Part shown: one piece after another, positions 1 through 8,014 of the stretch
Numbering within the stretch: the first letter of the stretch is position 1
How the letters are laid out: the number at the start of each line of letters is the position of its first letter
From: Nocardia jejuensis NBRC 103114
Lineage (GTDB): Bacteria; Actinomycetota; Actinomycetes; Mycobacteriales; Mycobacteriaceae
Assembly: GCF_001613145.1 (NCBI RefSeq)
Contig: NZ_BDBU01000006.1
Span: 124,001 to 188,000 of the forward strand
DNA length: 64,000 nucleotides
Reading direction: 5' to 3'
The notes under the pieces: generated by a model
Database searches by the model: none
What the model was told of the DNA's origin: nothing
The model's input: only the letters and a program-made list of their open reading frames with translations
Made by a program: the position numbers and the translations under genes

Positions 1-354
1 GACGAGGCGCGTCGAGCGAGAACCGGAGGGGTGTGTCCGGGCCATACAGCCGGGGTGACCTCATCTGAACCCGCGAGTCGGGGTTCGTGATCACCGAGTG
101 TCCCCGCCGGGCGGTGGCTGCGGCCGGGGATCGACACATTCTGCCAGTAGCGCCGACGACGCGCCAAATCGCCCCCGGGGGCCGTCGCGGTCACGCTTCA
201 TCCACGAAGCCTAGGCGTCCCGAATCACCCCCGGGTAAAGGGAAACTCGCACGTCCGGCCGCGACTGCGGAGAACTGTCACAACTTGGACCCGGTCGCGG
301 CGGTGAGGTGTCAGGCCTGCTTGGCAGCGGCCCGGTGAGGTGTGCGCTCCGGTG
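1..354. other. left-edge region without a supported gene
   Basis: No reading frame here looks like a protein. One minus-strand frame is open from an ATG at 64 to the window edge (21 codons), so a gene could begin here and continue to the left, but this cannot be judged from 21 codons. The right part lies just downstream of the minus-strand FAD oxidoreductase stop. I see no convincing terminator with a T-run. Confidence 0.5.
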
Positions 355-2136
355 TCAGGCCGGAGCGGCCTCGGGGGCCGAGCGGACCACCTCGGACTCG
401 GGCCGCACCACCTCGGGAACCGGCCGCACCACCTCGGGAACCGACCGCCGCGCGCTCTGCGGTCCCGGCCGCCGCAGACCACGAGGGGAGGACAACCGCC
501 CCGGCTCCGGAGCGGACAGCGGCACTTCGGGATTCGAGGCCACGCGGTCGAGAGTCGCGGGCGCGATCTCCGCAACCGCGGACGCCGCCATCGCGGGAGC
601 GGCGTGTCCGGACCGAACCCAGACGCTCGACAGGCCGCCCGAGACCAGCCGCACGCGCCACTCGTTGCCGACCCCGGGGTGATCGGTGCGGCGATGCATT
701 CCCCGCGTCTCCGTGCGAGCCAGCGCGCTGTATTTGGTCCAGCGGGCCACGGCCAGCAGGGCGGCGGCCTGACGGGCGCGCAGCCGGTGCGCACCCGAAC
801 CGCCGAGATCGAATTCCGCCCCCGGCCACATGGCGTCGAGCTCGCCGATGCTGTCGCGCAGACTGCCGTCGCTGCGCCAGTAGCTGCGACGCAGCGGCAG
901 CGTGTGTTCCTGCACCAGCCCGACGACCGCGCGCGGATCGATGCGGTTCCGCGCACCGAGCCCGGCTCCGGGCACCGGGCGCACCCTGCCCAGAGTGGGC
1001 CTGGTGCGCGCGAATCGGGCCGCACCCGCCCCCGCCCACACGCCGGAGGAGATCGCCCAGGCCCCGTTCTGGCCGCCGAAACCGCTGACCGCGCCGGTGA
1101 TCGGCTCCCGGGTGGTGACGTCGCCCGCGCCGTACAGGCCCGGAACGGAGGTGGCGCAATCGGCTCCGATCAGCCGCACTCCGCCGGTGCCGCGGACCGT
1201 ACCCTCGAGCACCGCCCGCATCGGCACCCGACCGGTCGGGTCGGGCCCGGTGCGGCGTTCGAGTTCGGCGCGCAGTTCCTCGGGCAGCTCCGCCAGCGCC
1301 GCGTACACCCGGCGGCCGTCCGCGATGGCAGCGAAAACCTGTGCGCGCGAACCACTTCCGCCGCCGTGCAGCACCTCGCGCGCTTCGTCGTACATGGTGG
1401 CGAACGGAACGGATCGATCCAGCGGGAATCCGGATCGACCGGGCGCGCCGCCCAGCTGGAACGGCGCGGCGCAGGGCACCAGCGAGTACGCGTTGGAGAA
1501 CTCCATACCCGAGAGTTCGGCTCCGGCTTCCGCGCCCATCAGCAGGCCGTCGCCGGTGTCCACATCGGTGCCCGCACCGCCGGACAGGAACGCGCAGCCG
1601 CCGGTCGCCAGCACCACCGAGCGCGCCCGCACCGTCCAGGCCCGGAAACCGTCGCGCAGTGCCACCCCGGTCGCACCGGACACGACGCCGTCACCATCGG
1701 TGATCAGCTGCAACGCCGGATGATGATCGAGGATTCGCACGCCCGCGACGACCAGGCTGCGCCGCAGCCGGCCCAGATACCGCGCACCGTCGAGATACAC
1801 CCGCGCGGGTCGTTCGGCGTGATCGCCCTGGAAGCGGAAACCGTCCCGCACGAGTTGCCCGACACGCCGGTGCGTCTCCTCCAGCACCCGGTGCATCCAC
1901 TCCGGATCGCCGAGGCCGCCACCGTGCAGGTAACTCTGCGCGACCACCTCTTCGCGCGCCCCGTCCGTCGGAATGTTCCACAGGGTGACCCCGCCGTGGG
2001 CGGTCGGTCCGCTGGACCCGCAGCGTGCCTTGTCCGCGACCACGACCCGAGCGCCCGCGGCGGCAGCGGCGAGCGCGGCCCAAGCCCCGGCGGGACCACC
2101 GCCAAGCACAAGCACATCGGCGTCGAATTCGGTCAT
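355..2136 (-). CDS. FAD-dependent oxidoreductase of the fumarate reductase/succinate dehydrogenase flavoprotein family
   Basis: A 593-aa protein. The N-terminus carries a Rossmann FAD-binding fingerprint (VLVLGGGPAGAWAALAAAAA), followed by a flavin-contact segment GPTAHGGVT, a second nucleotide-contact stretch ARSVVLATGGCAF, and a late GLYGAGDVTTREPITGAVSG motif. This pattern is that of the FRD/SDH/AprA flavoprotein superfamily, so a redox role on a small organic or sulfur substrate is expected, but no substrate can be named. I chose the ATG at 2136 because it follows directly on the FAD motif; a TTG at 2163 would add nine residues and lies inside a palindrome. The last 60 residues are low-complexity with repeated VPEVVRP units. 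No ferredoxin or iron-sulfur partner is adjacent. A small membrane protein gene ends 51 bases upstream. Confidence 0.8.
   Translation of the reverse strand: MTEFDADVLVLGGGPAGAWAALAAAAAGARVVVADKARCGSSGPTAHGGVTLWNIPTDGAREEVVAQSYLHGGGLGDPEWMHRVLEETHRRVGQLVRDGFRFQGDHAERPARVYLDGARYLGRLRRSLVVAGVRILDHHPALQLITDGDGVVSGATGVALRDGFRAWTVRARSVVLATGGCAFLSGGAGTDVDTGDGLLMGAEAGAELSGMEFSNAYSLVPCAAPFQLGGAPGRSGFPLDRSVPFATMYDEAREVLHGGGSGSRAQVFAAIADGRRVYAALAELPEELRAELERRTGPDPTGRVPMRAVLEGTVRGTGGVRLIGADCATSVPGLYGAGDVTTREPITGAVSGFGGQNGAWAISSGVWAGAGAARFARTRPTLGRVRPVPGAGLGARNRIDPRAVVGLVQEHTLPLRRSYWRSDGSLRDSIGELDAMWPGAEFDLGGSGAHRLRARQAAALLAVARWTKYSALARTETRGMHRRTDHPGVGNEWRVRLVSGGLSSVWVRSGHAAPAMAASAVAEIAPATLDRVASNPEVPLSAPEPGRLSSPRGLRRPGPQSARRSVPEVVRPVPEVVRPESEVVRSAPEAAPA
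382..444 (-). repeat. three 21-bp tandem repeats in the 3' end of the FAD oxidoreductase gene
   Basis: Copies at 382-402, 403-423 and 424-444; the last two differ at one base. Each encodes one PEVVRPx heptapeptide in the C-terminal tail. The unit is a multiple of three, so copy-number change would keep the frame. Confidence 0.85.
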
Positions 2137-2148
2137 ATCGACAAATAT

Positions 2149-2173
2149 TTGCGGACAGTTCAACTGTCCGCAA
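2149..2173. promoter_or_regulatory. perfect 25-bp palindrome, candidate operator
   Basis: Arms TTGCGGACAGTT and AACTGTCCGCAA flank a single central C. The site sits 12 bases upstream of the ATG at 2136 and 14 bases after the stop of the preceding small membrane gene. A one-base centre and the lack of a T-run favour a dimeric repressor site over a terminator, although a 10-bp stem with a 5-base loop could also form in RNA. Confidence 0.7.
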
Positions 2174-2187
2174 CCGTTATGCGCGTA

Positions 2188-2454
2188 TCAATTCCACCAT
2201 TGCGCCCACAACAGATATCCGGCTACCAGAAAAACAACCAGACTTCCGGAAAAGGATGCGAATCCCCGACGCCTATCCGCAAAAACCTGCGCGGCCACCG
2301 CCACCGTCGCCGCACCCAGATGCCACCCGACATCGGTGGCGCCCGGCCCCGGAAATCCGCGCTCGGAGCCCATGATCGCCGCGCCCACCACCGTCACCGC
2401 GAGCGCCACCATGCCGCCCGCGACGACGCCGCTCACACCCCGCAGCACCCTCAT
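2188..2454 (-). CDS. small integral membrane protein, function unknown
   Basis: An 88-aa hydrophobic protein with about three membrane segments: near residues 7-28 (VSGVVAGGMVALAVTVVGAAIM), 43-58 and 68-84. A short charged DRRRG loop separates the last two. It starts with ATG 16 bases after the stop of the PHP phosphoesterase gene, so the two are probably cotranscribed. The small basic loop and the glycine-rich first helix are the only marks; I do not recognise a named family. It is not obviously tied to the FAD oxidoreductase downstream, from which it is separated by the palindrome. Confidence 0.65.
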   Translation of the reverse strand: MRVLRGVSGVVAGGMVALAVTVVGAAIMGSERGFPGPGATDVGWHLGAATVAVAAQVFADRRRGFASFSGSLVVFLVAGYLLWAQWWN

Positions 2455-2470
2455 ACCAGCCCCCGCTCGC

Positions 2471-3334
2471 TCATCCCGTGATCACCGGGACACCGCTCGA
2501 TTTGCCGACGATCTGCTCCAATTGCGCCGGATCGGTGGTGAATTCACCGAGCCGGATGGTCTTGTTCGCGCCGTGGTAGTCCGAGGAACCGGTGGTGACC
2601 AGGCCCAGTTCGGCCGCCAGCGCGCGCAGCACCTCGCGGTCCTCGGCGTTGTGATCGATGTGGTCGATCTCCAGCCCGCCCAGACCCAGGCTCGCCAGCT
2701 CTCGAATGTGCTCCAGGGACAGGATCCGCCCGCGTTTGCGCGCCCGGGGATGCGCCACCACGCTCACCCCGCCCGCGGCGGTCACCATCTCCACCGCACG
2801 TCGCAACGGCGTGTCGGCCTTCTCGACGTAGTACGGGCCGTCCGGCGCGAGCAGGCTCTGGAACGCCGCGTCCACCGACGGCACCACACCGGCCTCGACC
2901 AGCGCTCGCGCCAGGTGCGGCCGACCCGCCGACGGCCCGGCCGAGGCCAGCACCGCGTCCGGATCGACCGGCAGGCCGTCGGCCGCCATGTTCTCCGCGA
3001 TCGCCCGCAACCGCACGATGCGCTCCGCGCGCAATCGCTCCCGCTCCTGCGCGAACGATTCGTCCGCCGGATCGAACAGGTACGCCAGCAGGTGCACCGG
3101 CACCGGCCAGCCGTCCTCGCCCATCCCCACGCACGACATCTCCATGCCCCGCACCAGCGTCAGGCCCGCGGGCAGGGCGTCCACCGCCTCGGCCCAGCCG
3201 GACGTGGTGTCATGGTCGGTCAGAGCCACCACGTCGAGACCGGCGGCCGCCGCCTTCGCGATCAGTTCGGCCGGGGTGTCCGTGCCGTCGGAGGCGTTGG
3301 AATGGGTGTGGAGATCGATGCGCACAGCCCCCAT
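2471..3334 (-). CDS. PHP-domain phosphoesterase (TrpH/YciV-like)
   Basis: A 287-aa protein made of one PHP domain. The first metal motif HTHSNASDG is at residues 9-17 (His9, His11), the second TDHDT at 39-43, and later ligands lie in VSVVAHPRA, EIDHID and GSSDYHG. PHP proteins of this size and layout act as metal-dependent 3',5'-nucleoside bisphosphate phosphatases or 5'-3' exonucleases on short RNA or DNA; that assignment is from family knowledge, not from anything specific seen here. The protein is cytosolic, with no signal peptide. It is transcribed away from corA, sharing a 114-base intergenic region with it. Confidence 0.85.
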   Translation of the reverse strand: MGAVRIDLHTHSNASDGTDTPAELIAKAAAAGLDVVALTDHDTTSGWAEAVDALPAGLTLVRGMEMSCVGMGEDGWPVPVHLLAYLFDPADESFAQERERLRAERIVRLRAIAENMAADGLPVDPDAVLASAGPSAGRPHLARALVEAGVVPSVDAAFQSLLAPDGPYYVEKADTPLRRAVEMVTAAGGVSVVAHPRARKRGRILSLEHIRELASLGLGGLEIDHIDHNAEDREVLRALAAELGLVTTGSSDYHGANKTIRLGEFTTDPAQLEQIVGKSSGVPVITG

Positions 3335-3374
3335 CTTGCCTGCGCGCCTGCCGATGTCCCCGACGGCAGGGTCG

Positions 3375-3395
3375 ACACTCCCGGTTCGCGAGTGT
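3375..3395. promoter_or_regulatory. inverted repeat between the PHP gene and corA
   Basis: ACACTC at 3375-3380 and GAGTGT at 3390-3395 with a 9-base spacer. It lies about 42 bases upstream of the corA -10 element, a position suited to a regulator, but six-base arms could arise by chance. Confidence 0.35.
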
Positions 3396-3448
3396 TCGCC
3401 GGGTGTTCATATCCTGGCGAAACGGGCTCCGGCGGCTAGCATCGCCCT

Positions 3449-4531
3449 GTGTCTTCGATCCCGCCGCTGCCCTCTTTCCACTGGCCCGGCAGGTCCGGTG
3501 ATCGGACGTCCGACACCGGTTCCGCCACTCCCGATCCCGGCACGATCGTCGACTGCGCGATCTACGTGGACGGCCGCCGGGTGCACGAGAAATGCGGCTA
3601 CGCCCAGGCCCTGGCCGAAGTCCGCGAGGGCGGGAAGGGTTTCGTGTGGCTCGGGCTGCACAACCCCGGCAAGCAGGCCATGACCGAGGTGGCCGACACC
3701 TTCGGGCTGCACGCGCTCGCCGCCGAGGACGCCATCGACGCGGACCAGCGGCCGAAACTCGAACGGTACGACGACATCCTGTTCCTGGTGCTGCGCACCG
3801 TGCAGTACCACGAGCACGATCTCAACAGCGTCAGCGAGATCGTGAACACCGGCGAGATCATGGTGTTCATGGGCCCGGACTTCGTGATCACGGTGCGCCA
3901 CGGCGAGCACACCGAACTGGCCGGGGTGCGCAAGGCCATGGAGGAGGATCCGGCTCAGCTGGCGCTCGGGCCGGGCGCGGTCCTGCACGCGGTGGCCGAC
4001 CGGATCGTCGACTCGTACGTGGAGGTCACCGAGGCCATCGGCGAGGACGTCGACGCCATGGAGGAGGCGGTCTTCACTCCGGGTAGTAAGATCATCATCG
4101 AGGCCGTCTACCAGCTCAAACGCGAGGTGGTGGAACTGCGCCGGGCGGTGAAGCCGTTGGCGTTGCCGCTGCAACTGCTCACCCACGACGTCACCCTGCC
4201 GCTGCCCAAGGAGATCCGCCGGTATCTGCGCGACGTGACCGATCACCACACGGCGGTCAACGATCAGATCATGGATTTCAACGAATCCCTCAGCGCCCTG
4301 ATCAATGCCGCGCTGGCGAAGGTGAGCGTGCAGCAGAACACCGATATGCGCAAGATCTCCGCCTACGCCGCCATGGCCGCGATACCGACCATGATCGCGG
4401 GCGTCTACGGCATGAACTTCGAGCACATGCCGGAGTTGCGCTGGACCTACGGGTACGGGCTGGTCATCGCCGCGATGGCGGTGCTGTGCGGGCTGCTGTG
4501 GGTCAACTTCCACCGCAACAACTGGCTGTAG
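3449..4531 (+). CDS. corA: CorA-type magnesium/cobalt transporter
   Basis: A 360-aa protein with the CorA plan: a long cytoplasmic N-terminal domain, a stalk helix, and two C-terminal membrane helices. The signature YGMNF, which forms the selectivity mouth, follows the first helix (AAMAAIPTMIAGVYGMN), and the second helix ends in WVNFHRNNWL with the basic tail typical of the family. It imports Mg2+ down the membrane potential as a pentamer. The start is GTG at 3449, preceded by a TAGCAT -10 element at 3437-3442, so the mRNA is probably leaderless. It corresponds to Rv1239c. In M. tuberculosis the lpqY-sugABC genes lie beside it; they are absent here. Confidence 0.93.
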   Translation: MSSIPPLPSFHWPGRSGDRTSDTGSATPDPGTIVDCAIYVDGRRVHEKCGYAQALAEVREGGKGFVWLGLHNPGKQAMTEVADTFGLHALAAEDAIDADQRPKLERYDDILFLVLRTVQYHEHDLNSVSEIVNTGEIMVFMGPDFVITVRHGEHTELAGVRKAMEEDPAQLALGPGAVLHAVADRIVDSYVEVTEAIGEDVDAMEEAVFTPGSKIIIEAVYQLKREVVELRRAVKPLALPLQLLTHDVTLPLPKEIRRYLRDVTDHHTAVNDQIMDFNESLSALINAALAKVSVQQNTDMRKISAYAAMAAIPTMIAGVYGMNFEHMPELRWTYGYGLVIAAMAVLCGLLWVNFHRNNWL

Positions 4532-4532
4532 G

Positions 4533-5108
4533 TCAGAGCTGGGCGGCGGCCCGATCCGGGTCGCGCACATCGATTTTCGCCTCGGTCCAGGCCTCGCGCA
4601 GAGCGCTCGCGCCGCGAATGCGCACCCAGGCCGCCTCGGTCGCGGTGATCGGGACGACGGTCAGGAAGCGCACGGGCTCGGCGGGTTCCGGGAGTACGAC
4701 CTCGGGGATGTCGCTGTCCTGCAGCAGCACCGCCGTGAAAGACGCGTTGGCCCACAACGGTTCTCCCAGATCCAGCAGTGCATCCGCTTGCAGCACAACG
4801 CCTTCCACCGCGGGTGCTGCCACCAGCACGCCGAGCGCGCGGGTCAGTCCGGAACCCGCGCCGACGCCGCCGCGCAGGGTCAGCACCAATTCCGCGCGCG
4901 GTCCGCGCACCGGATCGGCAAGCGCCGCAGTCGGATCCGCCATCGGATGCCGGGCGCCGCCCAGCGTCACGTAGTGCACGACCTCGCCACTCGGGATACG
5001 CAGGATCTCGATCGGTTCCAACCCCAGGAACGTCACGGTCGCCGCATCGGCCGATTCCACACCGAAGTATCCGAGCACCCCGGCCCGGACCTGATCCATC
5101 ACATCCAT
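4533..5108 (-). CDS. suppressor-of-fused (SUFU) domain protein
   Basis: A 191-aa cytosolic protein resembling the bacterial SUFU-domain family, with recognisable stretches YFGVESADAATVTFLGLE and VHYVTLGGARHPM near the N-terminus and a later LTVVPITATEAAW strand. Such proteins are common in Actinobacteria, often as immunity-like or unknown-function genes; no biochemical role can be stated. The frame stays open upstream, but the ATG at 5108 fits the conserved N-terminus and the end of the upstream gene at 5113. It is last in a three-gene run with the general-stress protein and the CitE-like lyase, and its stop is 1 base from the convergent corA stop. Confidence 0.75.
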   Translation of the reverse strand: MDVMDQVRAGVLGYFGVESADAATVTFLGLEPIEILRIPSGEVVHYVTLGGARHPMADPTAALADPVRGPRAELVLTLRGGVGAGSGLTRALGVLVAAPAVEGVVLQADALLDLGEPLWANASFTAVLLQDSDIPEVVLPEPAEPVRFLTVVPITATEAAWVRIRGASALREAWTEAKIDVRDPDRAAAQL

Positions 5109-5112
5109 CGAA

Positions 5113-5604
5113 CTAGATCGCCAGCCTCGCCAGCATGTCCCGCGCCTGCTCGGCGGCCTTCGGGTCACACAGCACGTCGTAGCGCCCGGCCACCAACTGC
5201 ATGGTGGAGGCGAAGTCCCGCTGCCCGCGCGTGGCGGCATAGGGGATGGAGGTCGAGATGACACCGAAGATGATGCCGCCCACCAGGCCGACCAGCAGCG
5301 GCCCGATGGTGCCGCCGGTGGTGAACAGGCCGAGCAGCAGGCCCAGGAACAAACCCAGCCACGCGCCCGAAACTACGCCCCCGCCAATGACTTTGCCCCA
5401 GGTGAGCCGGTACAGCACGCGCTCGACCTGCATCAGATCGACGCCGACGATCGTCACGTTCTCCACCGGAAACGAATTGTCTGCCAGGTAGTCGACCGCC
5501 CGCTGCGCCTCGGCGTAGGTCGGGTAGGACGCGACCGGCCAGCCCGACGGTGGCGTCGGTAGGCCCGGACGGTTCCGGTTCGAGTTCCCCAAGGGATTCG
5601 TCAT
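5113..5604 (-). CDS. general stress protein 17M-type membrane protein
   Basis: A 163-aa protein. After a proline-rich head, residues 20-60 (VASYPTYAEAQRAVDYLADN, then VENVTIVGVDL) match the heat-induced stress protein/YflT-type domain. A glycine-rich hydrophobic hairpin follows (VSGAWLGLFLGLLLGLF and TIGPLLVGLVGGIIFGVIS), giving two membrane segments. A short C-terminal domain ends in YDVLCDPKAAEQARDML. Its position beside corA and the mgtE-like gene corresponds to Rv1234. The biochemical function is unknown. It lies 13 bases downstream of the CitE-like gene and 4 bases upstream of the SUFU gene, so all three are probably one transcript. Confidence 0.8.
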   Translation of the reverse strand: MTNPLGNSNRNRPGLPTPPSGWPVASYPTYAEAQRAVDYLADNSFPVENVTIVGVDLMQVERVLYRLTWGKVIGGGVVSGAWLGLFLGLLLGLFTTGGTIGPLLVGLVGGIIFGVISTSIPYAATRGQRDFASTMQLVAGRYDVLCDPKAAEQARDMLARLAI

Positions 5605-5617
5605 GACTCCATCATGC

Positions 5618-6595
5618 CTAGTTCGGTTCGCCGGACGGCGCTGCGCCCTCCGGTGTTTCGACAGAGAATTGCGTGGTTCGCGTCATTCCCGCCGCCCTGC
5701 CTTTTTCGGCGATGACCTGCGCCATTTTCGCGCTGGCCTCGTCGATCATCTCCTCGCCCAGCATGACCGCGCCGCGTGCGCCGCCCGCCTCGGACGTGGA
5801 ATGAGAATACGCGTCCAGGATCTCTTCGGCGCGGTCGTAGTCGCTCTGACGTGGGCTGAAGATCTCGTTGCAGGCGGTTATCTGGTCCGGATGCAGCACC
5901 CATTTGCCGTCGAAACCGAGCGCGGCGGTGCGCGCGGCATTGCGCCGGAAGCCGTCGATATCGCGAACGGCCAGGTAGGGGCCGTCGATGGCCTGCAGGC
6001 CGTGCGCACGGGCCGCCAGCAGGATGGTCATGTAGATGTGGTGATAGGCATCACCCGGTTCGTATCCCTCGGGCTGCTCGCCGACCACCAGGGTGCGCAT
6101 GTTGATCGAGGCCATGAAATCGGCCGGGCCGAACACCAGGGTCTTCACGCGCGGGCTCGCGGTGGCGATGGCGTCGATATTGCGCAGTCCCAGCGCGTTC
6201 TCGATCTGCGGCTCGATATCGATCCGCCCGACCTCGAGGCCGCAGGCCTTCTCCAATTGCGTCAGCAGCAGATCCAGCGCCCGCACCTGTCCGGCGTCGA
6301 TCACCTTCGGCAGCAGGATCGCGTCCAGTTGTTCACCCGCGCCCTCGACCACGGCGATCACGTCGGCGTAGGTGTACTCGGTGCTCCAATCATTGACCCG
6401 CACAACGCGAATCTGCGCTCCCCAGCCACCGGACTTCAGCGCCGCCACGATATTGGCCCGCGACTGCGCCTTCGCCGCCGGCGCGACCGCGTCCTCGAGA
6501 TCCAGGAACACCTCGTCGGCGGGCAGCCCCTTGGCCTTCTCGATCATGCGCGGGTTGCTGCCGGGGACGGCGAGGACCGAACGGCGGGATGGCAT
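5618..6595 (-). CDS. HpcH/HpaI aldolase-family CoA ester lyase (CitE-like)
   Basis: A 325-aa TIM-barrel protein with the family opening RRSVLAVPGSNPRMIEKA and the metal/CoA-binding DEVFLDLEDAVAP segment. Later come VRVNDW, a KVIDAGQVRALD helix and a PQIENALGL motif containing the metal-ligand Glu, then GPADFMASI and the terminal KWVLHPDQI. These are features of L-malyl-CoA/beta-methylmalyl-CoA lyases and stand-alone CitE proteins that cleave 3-hydroxyacyl-CoA or citramalyl-CoA to acetyl-CoA plus a keto acid. No citDF partners are present, so a citrate lyase role is unlikely. ATG at 6595 has an AGGAG sequence eight bases upstream. It heads the operon with the stress and SUFU proteins. Confidence 0.88.
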   Translation of the reverse strand: MPSRRSVLAVPGSNPRMIEKAKGLPADEVFLDLEDAVAPAAKAQSRANIVAALKSGGWGAQIRVVRVNDWSTEYTYADVIAVVEGAGEQLDAILLPKVIDAGQVRALDLLLTQLEKACGLEVGRIDIEPQIENALGLRNIDAIATASPRVKTLVFGPADFMASINMRTLVVGEQPEGYEPGDAYHHIYMTILLAARAHGLQAIDGPYLAVRDIDGFRRNAARTAALGFDGKWVLHPDQITACNEIFSPRQSDYDRAEEILDAYSHSTSEAGGARGAVMLGEEMIDEASAKMAQVIAEKGRAAGMTRTTQFSVETPEGAAPSGEPN

Positions 6596-6688
6596 GGGTC
6601 ACTCCTAGGCTCTGCCAGCTGGGCAAAGATCGACTCCGCGCTCGTGGCGCGACATTTCGGACGGCCGCGACCCACTAGCCTTGCCCTC

Positions 6689-8014
6689 ATGGCAGCGACG
6701 AAGGTTTTCGCCGCCCGGCTGGCGGGCTTGGTGGTACTGGGACCGGACGGTGAGTCTATCGGCCGCCTCCGGGACATCGTGATCTCTATCCGATACGACC
6801 GCCAACAGCCGCGCGTGCTCGGCATTCTCGTCGAACTCCCCACCCGGAAGCGGATTTTCGTGCCGATGCTCCGGGTGCAGGCCATCGAGCCGGGTGCGGT
6901 CACCCTGACCACCGGCACCATCAGCGTGCGGCGTTTCGAGCAACGCCCGGGCGAGGTGCTCGCCGTCGCGCAGATCCTGGACTCGACGGTGCGGGTGGCG
7001 GATCCGGAGCTGCCGCAGCTGGCGGATGTGGACGTGGCGGTGGTCGATCTGAGCGTCGAGCAGACCCGCACCCGCGATTGGCGGGTCTCCCGGGTCGCGG
7101 TGCGCGAACGCCGCCGGCTCAGCGTGGGATTCGGGCGGCGCGGGGCGATTCACGTGGTGAGCTGGTCGCAGGTGCGCGGGCTCACCCAGACCGAACTCGA
7201 TCTGCCGGGCCAGGACGTGACCCAGCTGCTGGAGCAGTTCGAGGGCATGCGGCCCGCCGATGTCGCGCATCTGCTGCGCGAGCTGCCGCGCAAGCGTCGC
7301 ATCGAGGTGGCCGCCGCCTTCGACGACGAGCGGCTCGCCGACGTGGTGCAGGAGCTGCCCGAGACCGATCAGGTGGAGTTGCTCGAGCAGCTCGGCGTGG
7401 AGCGGGCTGCGGACCTGCTCGAGGCCATGGATCCCGACGATGCCGCCGACCTGCTGGGCGAGTTGCCCGCGGGCGAGGCGGAATCGCTGCTGGCGCTGAT
7501 GGATCCGGAGGATTCCGAACCGGTCCGGCGACTTCTCGAACACGCGCCGTACACCGCCGGTGGTCTGATGACGCCCGCGCCCGTGGTGCTGACCCCGGCC
7601 ACCACGGTCGCGGAGGCGCTGGCCCGGATCCGGGATCCGGAGCTGACGCCCGCGCTGGCCTCGATGGCATTCGTGGTGCGCCCGCCGACCGCCACGCCGA
7701 CCGGTCGCTATCTCGGCTGCGTGCACTTCCAGCAACTACTTCGCGAACCACCCTCGACGCTGGTCGGCGGCATGCTGGACACGGACCTCGTGCAGTTGCG
7801 CGCGGATGCCCCCTTGACAGCCGTGACCCGATATTTCGCCACCTACAACCTGGTGTGCGGTCCGGTCGTCGACGCCGAGAATCACCTGCTCGGCGCGGTG
7901 ACCGTCGACGACGTGCTCGACCATCTGCTGCCCGAGGACTGGCGCGAGCAGGACGAGGACACTCACGACGCACACGGCATGCCCATGATCGAGGGGACGG
8001 GAGGCCGGGCATGA
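6689..8014 (+). CDS. MgtE intracellular-domain/CBS protein lacking the membrane pore
   Basis: A 441-aa protein. Residues 3-80 look like a PRC-barrel (KVFAARLAGLVVLGPDGESI). A second barrel-like part is followed by the MgtE N superhelix (FEGMRPADVAHLLRELPRKR, then ERAADLLEAMDPDDAADLL) and a tandem CBS pair ending in FATYNLVCGPVVDAENHLL. True MgtE channels continue into five transmembrane helices; this protein ends at DDVLDHLLPEDWREQ plus a tail, with no membrane segment. It is therefore a soluble Mg2+- or nucleotide-sensing module, equivalent to Rv1232c. The next gene overlaps by four bases and encodes a membrane protein, a possible partner. ATG at 6689 follows TAGCCT at 6676-6681, so the mRNA is probably leaderless. 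Confidence 0.88.
   Translation: MAATKVFAARLAGLVVLGPDGESIGRLRDIVISIRYDRQQPRVLGILVELPTRKRIFVPMLRVQAIEPGAVTLTTGTISVRRFEQRPGEVLAVAQILDSTVRVADPELPQLADVDVAVVDLSVEQTRTRDWRVSRVAVRERRRLSVGFGRRGAIHVVSWSQVRGLTQTELDLPGQDVTQLLEQFEGMRPADVAHLLRELPRKRRIEVAAAFDDERLADVVQELPETDQVELLEQLGVERAADLLEAMDPDDAADLLGELPAGEAESLLALMDPEDSEPVRRLLEHAPYTAGGLMTPAPVVLTPATTVAEALARIRDPELTPALASMAFVVRPPTATPTGRYLGCVHFQQLLREPPSTLVGGMLDTDLVQLRADAPLTAVTRYFATYNLVCGPVVDAENHLLGAVTVDDVLDHLLPEDWREQDEDTHDAHGMPMIEGTGGRA

Noticed and set aside
2149..2173. Palindrome read as a Rho-independent terminator of the small membrane gene
   Set aside because: The one-base centre, missing T-run and position over the next gene's start fit an operator better, though an RNA hairpin cannot be ruled out.
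3335..3448. Magnesium riboswitch upstream of corA
   Set aside because: The likely transcription start coincides with the GTG codon, leaving no room for a leader, and I see no M-box-like conserved helices.
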